Below are positions 1 through 7,135 of a stretch of DNA of 64,000 bases, one piece after another (position 1 is the first letter of the stretch; the number at the start of each line of letters is the position of its first letter). The position numbers and the translations under genes are program-made. This DNA comes from Actinospica robiniae DSM 44927 (lineage in GTDB: Bacteria > Actinomycetota > Actinomycetes > Streptomycetales > Catenulisporaceae): positions 2,353,372-2,417,371 of the forward strand of contig NZ_KI632511.1 of the NCBI RefSeq assembly GCF_000504285.1, given 5' to 3'. The notes beneath the pieces were generated by a model, which ran no database searches, was not told the DNA's origin, and saw only the letters and a list, made by a program, of their open reading frames with translations.

Positions 1-485
1 CCGGAGATGAAGGTCTTGGCGCCGTTGAGGACGTAGTGCGTGCCGTCCGCGGAGAGCTTCGCGGTGGTGGATATGCCGGCCAGGTCCGAGCCGGTGCCGG
101 GCTCGGTCATGGCGAGCGCGCCCATCATCTCGCCGGTGACGAACTTGGGCATCCAGCGCTGCTTCTGCTCCTCGGAGGCGAAGGAGAGCAGGTAGGGGCG
201 GACCAGGTTGACGTGGATGCCCTCGGCCCCGAAGGTCACGCCCGCGCGGGAGGTCTCCTCCATGATGATGGCCTCGAACTTGTACGAGGTCTCCCCGGCG
301 CCGCCGTACTCCTCGGGCACGTGGATGCCGTGCACGCCGAGCTCGCCGAGCCGGAGGTAGAAGTCGCGCGGCGGGTGGCCGGCCTTCTCCCACTCCGGGT
401 AGGCCGGCACGACCTCGGACTCGATGAAGTCCCTGATCATGGCACGGAAGGCCTCGTGGTCCTCGTTGTAGATGCTCCGAAGCAC
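1..485 (-). CDS. Acyl-CoA dehydrogenase, N-terminal part (runs off the window)
   Basis: The first 161 residues read as the N-terminal and middle domains of an FAD-dependent acyl-CoA dehydrogenase, the enzyme that makes the trans-2 double bond in fatty-acid or branched-chain acyl-CoA breakdown. Visible hallmarks are the opening helix (VLRSIYNEDHEAFRAMIRDF), the segment HVPEEYGGAG, and the flavin/substrate motif ALAMTEPGTGSDLAG near residue 130. The rest lies outside the window. I start it at a GTG at 485-483 because the family homology begins there; a GGGG stretch lies about 8 nt upstream. It is divergent from a TetR gene and shares its promoter region, so that regulator probably controls it. 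Confidence 0.9.
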   Translation of the reverse strand, partial: MLRSIYNEDHEAFRAMIRDFIESEVVPAYPEWEKAGHPPRDFYLRLGELGVHGIHVPEEYGGAGETSYKFEAIIMEETSRAGVTFGAEGIHVNLVRPYLLSFASEEQKQRWMPKFVTGEMMGALAMTEPGTGSDLAGISTTAKLSADGTHYVLNGAKTFIS

Positions 486-512
486 CTTCGTACCCCTATC
501 CTGTGGTCTCGC

Positions 513-549
513 CTACTCATCGAACGCTCGTTAAGCTACTCGTGAGTAG
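513..549. promoter_or_regulatory. Probable TetR operator between acyl-CoA dehydrogenase and tetR
   Basis: The divergent promoter region holds CTACTC at 513-518, the palindrome AACG-CT-CGTT at 523-532, and CTACTC-GT-GAGTAG at 536-549 (6-bp perfect arms). TetR regulators of acyl-CoA catabolism normally sit beside and control such divergent genes. Which palindrome is bound is inferred. Confidence 0.55.
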
Positions 550-576
550 CCCATGCTGTCCAGACCGGAGGTCCCC

Positions 577-1206
577 GTGGCCGCACGCCCCGCAGGCCAC
601 CAGTCCCTGCTCGCCGCCGCCTCGGCGCAGTTCGCCGAGCGGGGCTTCCACGCGGTCTCCATCCGCGAGATCGCGGCCGCGGCAGGGGTGAGCCTGTCCG
701 CCCTCTACCACTATTACCCGGGCAAGCACGCGCTGCTCGCGGCGCTGCTGCACGAGGGGATGGACGACTACCAGGCCCGGTGCGACGAGGCCCTGGCCGA
801 GGCCGGGCACGATCCGGCCCGCCGGCTGGCCGCCGTGGTGGGCGCGACGGTGCGCTACCGGGCCGAGCGCTCCGAGGCCAGCCTGCTGCTGATGAACGAG
901 GCCCGCGCGCTCGAGCCGTCCGAGCGCGAGCGCTACCGCGACCGCCAGCGCCAGGCCAGCGACCGGTTCCGCGAGCCGATCGACGCGGGCGTCTCCGCCG
1001 GGATCTTCACCACGCCCTACCCCGACGACGTGCGGCGCACCATCATCGCCTCGTGCAACGCGGTGGCCCAGTGGTACCGCCCGGACGGGCCGGACTCCCT
1101 CGACGACCTGGTCGAGCGGCAGGTGTTCCTGGCCTACCGGCTGCTCGGGTACGAGCCGCGCAACCCCAACTCCCGGGCCGCCGCCGGCCGCGCGCGCCGG
1201 CCCTGA
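577..1206 (+). CDS. TetR family transcriptional regulator
   Basis: A 209-residue TetR repressor. The N-terminal helix-turn-helix is typical (AQFAERGFHAVSIREIAAAA followed by GVSLSALYHYYPGKHALL, residues about 14-50); the C-terminal half is the variable ligand-binding region. I choose GTG at 577 rather than the in-frame ATG at 553 because a perfect GGAGG (567-571) lies 5 nt before it and the ATG has no ribosome site. It is divergent from an acyl-CoA dehydrogenase, which suggests that it senses an acyl-CoA or fatty acid and represses that gene; this is inference from context. Confidence 0.88.
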   Translation: MAARPAGHQSLLAAASAQFAERGFHAVSIREIAAAAGVSLSALYHYYPGKHALLAALLHEGMDDYQARCDEALAEAGHDPARRLAAVVGATVRYRAERSEASLLLMNEARALEPSERERYRDRQRQASDRFREPIDAGVSAGIFTTPYPDDVRRTIIASCNAVAQWYRPDGPDSLDDLVERQVFLAYRLLGYEPRNPNSRAAAGRARRP

Positions 1207-1266
1207 ACGCCGACGACCGCCGCCGGCCGGAGCCGACGGCGGTCGCGGGCGGGTGCCGCGGGTGGG

Positions 1267-2013
1267 TCAGACCTTGAAGAACTCGCTCGTGCGCGCGTCC
1301 TTCATGCTGCCGCCCTCGCGCCGGACCCGGCGCAGCTCCTCGAGATTCTCGAGGCTCAGGGTGCCGTCGGGGCCGGTGGAAAGCTCGTTGAGGGTGTTCT
1401 CCTCGCCGGTCTTCTCCGGTGGGACGGTGCGCTTGACCGCGTAGGCGACGGCCGCCGCGAAGCCCGGCAGCCAGCCGGTCAACGCGCCGACCAGGGCCAT
1501 GGTCGCGGCCTGGAGGGTCAGGATGTCGCCGGCCGGGCTGTGCGCGGTGACCGTGCCGAACGCTTCGCGCGCGGCGTGGCCGGCCGGGTGGTCGACGATG
1601 CCCGCGATCAGCCCGGCGAACGCGCCGGTGAGCGTGGCCATCGCCCAGACCCCGATGGTCAGGGACAGCTTCGCCCGCCGCAGCGCGAGGCCGCCGGCCA
1701 ACGCGCGCACGCCGAGCAGGATGAGCAGGGGCCAGACGGCGTCGAGCACGATGGCGGCCGCCCAGGGGGCGCTGCCCCCGATCGCGGCCGAGCCGGTGGT
1801 CCAGTGGAACACCTGCAGAGTGCCGGCCAGCAGCGGCACCGTCTTCGCCCCGGCGTCCTTCGGCAGCGAGCTGATCGCGGAGTGGCTCCACGGGTTGCCG
1901 AGCCCGGCGGTGAGCGCGAGGGCGGTTCCGGCCGCCGCCGAGGCGATGCCCCAGCGGCGGCGCGGAGAGAGCGTGGACTGGTAGGTGCGTGCCATGGCCG
2001 GTGAGCCTGGCAC
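1267..2013 (-). CDS. Hypothetical integral membrane protein
   Basis: I do not recognise the family. The 248-residue protein has about four hydrophobic segments (roughly residues 22-42, 82-108, 113-138 and 158-188) and a charged C-terminal tail of about 55 residues (rich in E, R and K) that is probably cytoplasmic. The start is uncertain: GTG at 2013 or the in-frame ATG at 1995, neither with a strong ribosome site. An inverted repeat with CTACTC/GAGTAG arms lies about 30 bp upstream. The downstream neighbour is the tetR gene in the opposite direction, so no operon is evident. Confidence 0.7.
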   Translation of the reverse strand: MPGSPAMARTYQSTLSPRRRWGIASAAAGTALALTAGLGNPWSHSAISSLPKDAGAKTVPLLAGTLQVFHWTTGSAAIGGSAPWAAAIVLDAVWPLLILLGVRALAGGLALRRAKLSLTIGVWAMATLTGAFAGLIAGIVDHPAGHAAREAFGTVTAHSPAGDILTLQAATMALVGALTGWLPGFAAAVAYAVKRTVPPEKTGEENTLNELSTGPDGTLSLENLEELRRVRREGGSMKDARTSEFFKV

Positions 2014-2042
2014 GCACCCCCGCGCCCGACAAGGCAGCCGGT

Positions 2043-2068
2043 CTACTCTTTACCAAAGTATTGAGTAG
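2043..2068. promoter_or_regulatory. Inverted repeat upstream of membrane protein gene
   Basis: CTACTC (2043-2048) and GAGTAG (2063-2068) form a 6-bp inverted repeat around 14 bp that itself contains CTTT/AAAG arms. The same half-sites occur at 536-549 in the acyl-CoA dehydrogenase/tetR promoter, so a shared regulator is possible but unproven. Confidence 0.35.
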
Positions 2069-2093
2069 CGCCGCGGCTACCGGCAGGCACCGG

Positions 2094-3668
2094 TCAGGAC
2101 ATCGAGGCCAGGTGCGCGCCGACGGTGTCGAGGAAGGCGTAGCCGTTGGACGCGTCCCAGTTGATCGACCAGGTCATCGCTCCGCCGATGCCGGGCCACT
2201 TGCTCGGCGGGACGAAGCTGCCGCAGTTGGTGCCGGCGGCCAGGCAGTCGAGCGCGTTGTCCACCAGGCTCGGAGCCACGTAGCCGCTGCCCGCGGCCGA
2301 GGTGGAGGCCGGCAGGCCCAGGCCGACCTGGGACGGGCTCAGGCCGTTCTCCAGCTCGGTGCACGCCAGCGCGGTCATGAAGTTCTCGGTGGACTCGCTG
2401 TAGACGTTGCCGTCGCAGCCGTTCATCGAGCCGCTGTTGTAGTACTGGGTGTAGGTGATGGTCAGGATCGACTTGATGTCCAGGGCCAGCTGGAAGTAGT
2501 CCCCGCCGGTGGTGTAGACGTCGATGGTCTGCGGGGCCAGCGTGATGATCAGCGAGGAGCCGACCAGGTTGTGCAGGTCCTGCAGGGCCTGGGCCGTGTA
2601 GGTCGCGTTGACGCCGTTCTCCAGGTCGATGTCCACGCCGTCGAAGCCGTACTGCTTCATCAGGGCGTACACGCTGTTGGCGAAGTTGGTCGCGGCGGTC
2701 GAGGAGCTGATGGAGATGGTGCCGTTCTGGCCGCCGACCGAGAGCACGACCTTCTGGCCGCGCGAGTGCAGCGTGGCGACGTCGGAGGTGAACTGCGCGG
2801 CCGTGTATCCGCCGAGCGCGGAGGACAGGCCGGAGTCGATGGAGAAGGTCACGCCGCCGTCGTTGGCCGAGTCGGCGTCGGCGAAGGCCACATCGACCAG
2901 GTTGTAGCCCTGCGGCACCTGAGCGAGCGTCAGGGCCTTGGCGCCGTTGCTGAAGTCCTGCCAGTATCCGGCCAGCACGTGCTTGGGCAGGCCGGAGGAG
3001 CCGGTGCCGGTGGTGCCGGTGGAGGTCGGCGAGGCGCTGGCCGAGGGCGAGGCGCTCTTCGACGGGCTCGCGGACGGGCTCGCGGACTTGCTCGGCGAGG
3101 CCGAGGGGCTGGGCGACGCGGTGGTCGGGGAGGCCGACGGGCTGGAGCCCGCGCCGGCCGGGCCGGTCAGCGCCAGGTTGTCCGCGTAGTAGGTGCCCTG
3201 GGCGTACCAGCCGTGGGTGAAGACGGTGACCGAGGTCTGCGACGCCGTGGTGGTGAAGGTCGTCGACAGGGAGGTCCAGCTGCTCGCCGCCGGGGTCCAG
3301 GTGGAGGCGCCGCCGGCGATGCCGAGGTAGACGTAGTTGCCCTCGACCTCGCCGGACAGGGTGTAGGAGGTGTTCGGCTGGACCGAGACGGTCTGGGTGC
3401 ACTGGGCGTCGTCGGTGTTGTTCGCGGCGCCCGCCAAGGCGTAGGTGTCACCGGTATAGACCGGACTGGTGACGACCGAGGCGGTGCCGGCGTCGCAGGT
3501 CCAGCCGGAGAGCGAACCGGTGCCGAAACTGGGGTTCGTCAGAAGGTTGGTGCTCGCCGCTTCGGCCTGCGCGGCGAAGATCGCACCGCCGACGGCCAGG
3601 GCCGCGGCCGTCGAGACGGCGATCGCGGCGCGGGTGCGCCGCGAGCCGGGAGCGTGCTTCGGTGCCAT
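2094..3668 (-). CDS. Secreted chitinase, GH18, with N-terminal carbohydrate-binding module
   Basis: A 524-residue secreted endo-chitinase that hydrolyses beta-1,4-N-acetylglucosamine chains. In order: a Sec signal peptide (residues 1-38, ending AQAEA), a beta-sandwich carbohydrate-binding module (about 40-170, beginning LLTNPSFGTGSLSGW), a Ser/Pro/Ala/Lys linker (about 172-220), and a GH18 barrel (about 225-524). The catalytic DxxDxDxE signature is present as DGVDIDLE, with acid/base Glu350. The C-terminal MTWSINWD segment is typical of ChiD/ChiC-like bacterial GH18. The promoter carries a DasR-type operator between its -35 and -10 boxes, so the gene should be induced when GlcNAc-6-P or GlcN-6-P accumulates. 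Confidence 0.93.
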   Translation of the reverse strand: MAPKHAPGSRRTRAAIAVSTAAALAVGGAIFAAQAEAASTNLLTNPSFGTGSLSGWTCDAGTASVVTSPVYTGDTYALAGAANNTDDAQCTQTVSVQPNTSYTLSGEVEGNYVYLGIAGGASTWTPAASSWTSLSTTFTTTASQTSVTVFTHGWYAQGTYYADNLALTGPAGAGSSPSASPTTASPSPSASPSKSASPSASPSKSASPSASASPTSTGTTGTGSSGLPKHVLAGYWQDFSNGAKALTLAQVPQGYNLVDVAFADADSANDGGVTFSIDSGLSSALGGYTAAQFTSDVATLHSRGQKVVLSVGGQNGTISISSSTAATNFANSVYALMKQYGFDGVDIDLENGVNATYTAQALQDLHNLVGSSLIITLAPQTIDVYTTGGDYFQLALDIKSILTITYTQYYNSGSMNGCDGNVYSESTENFMTALACTELENGLSPSQVGLGLPASTSAAGSGYVAPSLVDNALDCLAAGTNCGSFVPPSKWPGIGGAMTWSINWDASNGYAFLDTVGAHLASMS

Positions 3669-3740
3669 GGGTACGGGTGGGTCCCTTCACGCTCACGGCC
3701 CCCCGACGCCACGGTGCGCCGGAGGATCCGTGTGCAGAGA

Positions 3741-3770
3741 ATGATTGGACTAGACCAATACTGCCGTCAA
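3741..3770 (-). promoter_or_regulatory. Chitinase promoter with DasR-type (dre) operator
   Basis: On the minus strand, TTGACG (3770-3765) is a good -35 box and AATCAT (3746-3741) a plausible -10 with 18 bp spacing. Between and overlapping them, 3759-3744 reads ATTGGTCTAGTCCAAT, which keeps the TGGTCTAG core and CCA of the published DasR/chitinase direct-repeat consensus (A[CG]TGGTCTAGACCA[CG]T; 13 of 16 positions agree). A repressor bound there would block the promoter directly. Confidence 0.75.
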
Positions 3771-3853
3771 GACCCCGAACCCTAAGAAAGGTTCAAGACC
3801 GTCTTGTGCGAAGCGGAACACTGATCGACGGGCAGGGGCTAGACTCGAAGATC

Positions 3854-4936
3854 GTGGAGATCGAATCGCTGGCCCAGTTCGACACGTACGTGGCGGCGCA
3901 CTCAGGCAGCCTGGCCGGATGCCGGCTTCAGGCCGTTGATCTCAGGGACCGTGGATGGGAGCTGCGCGCGGCCGAGGTCTCGGACACCGCGTTCCTCGGC
4001 TGCCTGCTGAGCGACTCGGTGGCGGCCGATCTGCGCCAGCGCGGCGCGCTGGTGTTCCCGCCCAGCCCGCATCTGCCGTTCGACCCGTACCGGATAGCGC
4101 TCTACACCGCGGACGAGCTCTACCAGGACCTCGCCTCCCAGCCCTACGAGCAGACCACGGACGCGCTCGCGTACCGGTGGGACCAGGAGCCGCGCGGCCG
4201 CGAGGACGTGCTCGCCCTTGTGCTGCGCTCCCTGCACGACGACGCGATCTCGGACGCGCTGGACGAGTGGGCCAAGGGCCACCGGATCGTCGGGGTGATG
4301 GGCGGCCACGCGCTCGAGCGCGGCACCGACGGCTACGCGCAGGCGGCGCTGCTCGGCCGCAGCCTGGCCCGCAACGGGTTCACCGTGGCCACCGGCGGCG
4401 GACCGGGCGCGATGGAGGCGGCGAACCTGGGCGCCTACCTCTCGCCGCACCCGGACGGCGCGCTGACCGAGGCGCTCGACCTGCTCGCCGGGGTGCCCTC
4501 GTTCCAGGACGTCACCGCGTGGGCCCGGGTCGCGTTCACCGTGCGCGGGCGGTACCCGGTGGGCGGCGCGGGCGCGTCGCTCTCGGTGCCGACGTGGTTC
4601 TACGGGCACGAGCCGCCGAACGCGTTCGCCACCTCCATCGCCAAGTACTTCTCGAACGCGCTGCGCGAGGACGTGCTGCTCGCCCACTCGGATTCGGCGC
4701 TGGTGTACCTGCCCGGAGCGGCCGGCACCGTGCAAGAGGTCTTCCAGGCCGCGACCCCGGCGTACTACGGCGGATCCCGCGCGCGCCGGATGATCCTGGT
4801 CGGTGTGGCCTACTGGACCAAGGTGATCCCGGCCTGGCCGCTGCTGCGCAGACTCGCCGAAGGGCGGCCGATGGAGGCGACGCTGCACCTGGTGGACACG
4901 GTCGCCGAAGCCGGCATATTGCTGTCCAGGCCCTGA
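3854..4936 (+). CDS. LOG family protein (Rossmann-fold nucleosidase-like)
   Basis: A 360-residue protein of the LOG/lysine-decarboxylase-like family. The core has the glycine-rich motif TGGGPGAMEAANLGA (about residues 178-192) and the later nucleotide-binding motif LPGAAGTVQEVFQ, which corresponds to the family's PGGxGTxxE. LOG proteins release ribose-5-phosphate from nucleotide monophosphates (cytokinin activation or the PpnN nucleosidase). The extra N-terminal ~120 residues and the VPTWFYGHEPPN insert resemble the longer actinobacterial members. The start is taken at GTG 3854, where the protein-like sequence begins; upstream codons lie in the chitinase promoter. It ends one base before the convergent amidotransferase gene. 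Confidence 0.8.
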   Translation: MEIESLAQFDTYVAAHSGSLAGCRLQAVDLRDRGWELRAAEVSDTAFLGCLLSDSVAADLRQRGALVFPPSPHLPFDPYRIALYTADELYQDLASQPYEQTTDALAYRWDQEPRGREDVLALVLRSLHDDAISDALDEWAKGHRIVGVMGGHALERGTDGYAQAALLGRSLARNGFTVATGGGPGAMEAANLGAYLSPHPDGALTEALDLLAGVPSFQDVTAWARVAFTVRGRYPVGGAGASLSVPTWFYGHEPPNAFATSIAKYFSNALREDVLLAHSDSALVYLPGAAGTVQEVFQAATPAYYGGSRARRMILVGVAYWTKVIPAWPLLRRLAEGRPMEATLHLVDTVAEAGILLSRP

Positions 4937-4937
4937 T

Positions 4938-5663
4938 TCACGGCGACGCGGAGGCGGCGCGGACCAGCGCGGCGAACAGCGCCGGGTCGTCACGGATCTC
5001 GGGGTGCCACTGGACCCCGAGCAGGAAGCGGCGGTCCGGATTCCAGACCGCCTCGACCGTCTCGTCCTGCGCCCACGCGGTCGCTTTGAGCCCCTCCCCC
5101 AGCACGTCCACGGCCTGGTGGTGGTAGCAGGGCACGTCGATGGTGGGACCGAGCAGCGAGCCGGGCATGGCCGCGGTGTCCAGGCGCACCCGCACCGTGC
5201 CGAAGACGCCGGGGGCGGGGCGGTGGCGCTGGCCGCCGGAGAGCTCGGGCAGGTGCTGCACCAGCGTCCCGCCGCAGTGCACGTTGATCAACTGCATGCC
5301 GCGGCAGATCCCGAACACCGGCCGGTCCAGTTGCAGCGCGGCGGCCAGCAGCGCGCTCTCCCAGGTGTCCCGATCGGACTGGAAGCGCTCGGCGTACGGG
5401 TCCGGCGCGGCGCCGTAGCGCACCGGCTCGATGTCCGGCCCGCCGGTCACGATCAGGCCGTCGAGCGTGCTCATCAGCTGCGGGGCCGCGTCGTCGGAAC
5501 TGAGCGGCAGAAGCACCGGCACACCGCCGGCCTGGGTGAGTAAGTCCACGTAGTTGTGCGGCAGCAGCGCCGCCTGCGTGTGCCACACGCCCCACGAAGC
5601 GTGCTCGCGGTAGGCGGTCAGGCCTATCAGCGGGCGCCGAGAGCGGGGCGAAAGTCTGTTCAC
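4938..5663 (-). CDS. Class C26 glutamine amidotransferase (gamma-Glu-GABA hydrolase-like)
   Basis: A 241-residue class I amidotransferase of the PuuD/peptidase C26 family, which hydrolyses gamma-glutamyl amides such as gamma-glutamyl-GABA in polyamine catabolism. The nucleophile elbow is FGICRGMQLINVHCGGTL, the oxyanion region GLIVTGGPDIEP, and the catalytic His/Glu pair lies in GVQWHPEIRDD near the C terminus. The start is GTG at 5663, with AAGGGAAAG about 10 nt upstream; an in-frame GTG at 5684 lacks a site. No puu neighbours are present, so the substrate is not settled. Confidence 0.85.
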   Translation of the reverse strand: MNRLSPRSRRPLIGLTAYREHASWGVWHTQAALLPHNYVDLLTQAGGVPVLLPLSSDDAAPQLMSTLDGLIVTGGPDIEPVRYGAAPDPYAERFQSDRDTWESALLAAALQLDRPVFGICRGMQLINVHCGGTLVQHLPELSGGQRHRPAPGVFGTVRVRLDTAAMPGSLLGPTIDVPCYHHQAVDVLGEGLKATAWAQDETVEAVWNPDRRFLLGVQWHPEIRDDPALFAALVRAASASP

Positions 5664-5879
5664 CTGGTTGCTCTTTCCCTTCACACGGCGGTTTAGGCTC
5701 GGCGCGCGACCAGCGCGGACGCCGCGGCCGGGCGCCGAGGTATCGCAGGGATCGGACAGGTTCGCGCGACCGCGGAGCGCCGGCGCGGACGGCGCCGGCC
5801 GAGGGCGGCGGGCGGGGCCGCACACACCGGCCGGGCCGCGTACGATACAGCTCTAAAAGCGAACGAGAAAGCGATCCGG

Positions 5880-6185
5880 ATGCAGCAGCAGCTTGAGGCG
5901 AGACGCTCGGCCAGTTGGGCGGCGATACTGCTGCCCCTGCTCGCGGTGGGCGGTGCGGTGGGGTGCTTCGCCGACAACCTGCTCACCAACGGCACCGGCC
6001 ACGCCCCGCTGGTCACCTACCTGCTTCCGCTGGTGATCTCCCCGGTGCTGGCCGCGCTGTTCGCGGTCGTCTCGGGCGTCGTGCGGCGGGGCCGGTTCTA
6101 CTGGCTCACGGTCGGCTACCTGCTGGTCATCGGCAGCCTGGTCACCGGCCTGCTCGCCGCGAACGCCGTGAAGAACGGCCTGTAG
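5880..6185 (+). CDS. Small hypothetical membrane protein
   Basis: A 101-residue protein with three predicted membrane helices (about residues 13-33, 43-65 and 75-95) and short polar loops. I recognise no family. It is divergent from the C26 amidotransferase across 216 bp and convergent with an EamA transporter gene. The ribosome site is weak (GAGAAAG at -15). Coding character is supported by the regular hydrophobic pattern and actinobacterial codon use. Confidence 0.6.
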   Translation: MQQQLEARRSASWAAILLPLLAVGGAVGCFADNLLTNGTGHAPLVTYLLPLVISPVLAALFAVVSGVVRRGRFYWLTVGYLLVIGSLVTGLLAANAVKNGL

Positions 6186-6219
6186 GACCGAGCCGGCAGG
6201 GATCCCGGCGGCGCAGCGC

Positions 6220-7122
6220 TCAGGATGTCCGTGCCCGCTGCGTGACGAGGATGCAGCCGAACACCACCGCCGCCGTCAACGGGACGGCGGCGGTGAAGTG
6301 CTCCCCCAGCAGCAGTGCCGCCCAGACGATGGTCAGCAGCGGCTGCGCGAGTTGCAGCTGGCTCGCCCGCGCGACCCCGATGGCGCCCATGCCGCGATAC
6401 CAGAGGACGAAACCGCCGAACTGCGAGATCGCGGCGAGGTAGGCCATGGCGGCCAAGGCTTTCGCGGTGAGGTGGACCGGCTCGTGCGCCAGCGCCGTCG
6501 CGCTCACGGCGACGTCGACCGGCGCGGCCAGCACGATCGCCCACCCGATGACGTGCCAGCCGGGCAGGTGCGCGGCGAGCCGGCCGCCCTCGGCGTAGCC
6601 GGCGGCGCACCCGAGCAGGGCCAAGAGCAGGTAGAGGTCTGCGATCGTGGGCCGGCCGTGGTTCTGCGAGATCGTGAACGCGACGACGACGGCCGCGCCC
6701 GCCCCGGCCGCAGCCCAGAACACCGGCGACGGACGACGGCCGGAGCGGAACGCGGACGCGGCGGCGGTGGCCATCGGCAGCGCGCCGATCACGACGGCGG
6801 AGTGCGCCGTGGACGCGGTCCGCAGAGCGAACGCGGTCAACAGCGGGAAGCCGATCACGCAGCCTCCTGCGACGATCGCGAGCGCCGGCCAGTCGCCGCG
6901 CGCGGGCAGAGCTGCGCGGGAACGAAGCAGAACTATGAGGGCGAGAACGGCGGCCAGCGTGCCGCGTACTCCGGCCACGCTCCACGGCCCGAAGCCGTCC
7001 AGGGCCCATTGCGTCGCCGGGAGGCTCAGCGAGAAGCCGAGGACGCCGAGCGAGGCGAGCACGGTGCCGTTCGACAGTGGCGATATGCGGCGAGATGCAA
7101 GAGCGCTATCATCGATCTCCAT
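6220..7122 (-). CDS. EamA/DMT family transporter
   Basis: A 300-residue drug/metabolite transporter with ten hydrophobic segments in two EamA halves (about residues 20-145 and 160-295), as in RhaT/YdcZ-type exporters of amino acids or metabolites. Signature patches include the ALRTASTAHSAVVIGALP stretch in the first half and the SQLQLAQPLLTIVWAALLLG end of the second. The ATG at 7122-7120 overlaps, on the opposite strand, the ATG of the divergent MocR-type regulator, which probably controls export of a PLP-linked or amino-acid ligand (inference). Confidence 0.88.
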   Translation of the reverse strand: MEIDDSALASRRISPLSNGTVLASLGVLGFSLSLPATQWALDGFGPWSVAGVRGTLAAVLALIVLLRSRAALPARGDWPALAIVAGGCVIGFPLLTAFALRTASTAHSAVVIGALPMATAAASAFRSGRRPSPVFWAAAGAGAAVVVAFTISQNHGRPTIADLYLLLALLGCAAGYAEGGRLAAHLPGWHVIGWAIVLAAPVDVAVSATALAHEPVHLTAKALAAMAYLAAISQFGGFVLWYRGMGAIGVARASQLQLAQPLLTIVWAALLLGEHFTAAVPLTAAVVFGCILVTQRARTS

Positions 7123-7135
7123 GAACAACGATAGC
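7105..7135. promoter_or_regulatory. Inverted repeat spanning the overlapping start codons of eamA and mocR
   Basis: GCTATC (7105-7110) and GATAGC (7130-7135) flank the shared start-codon region. Because both coding sequences begin here, there is no separate intergenic space: each promoter must lie inside the other gene, and a regulator bound at this repeat could affect both. The regulatory role is inferred. Confidence 0.4.

Noticed and set aside
1989-3785. 598-codon plus-strand open frame over the chitinase gene
   Set aside because: It is antisense to a clear GH18 protein and has the Gly/Arg/Val-rich composition of a high-GC shadow frame.
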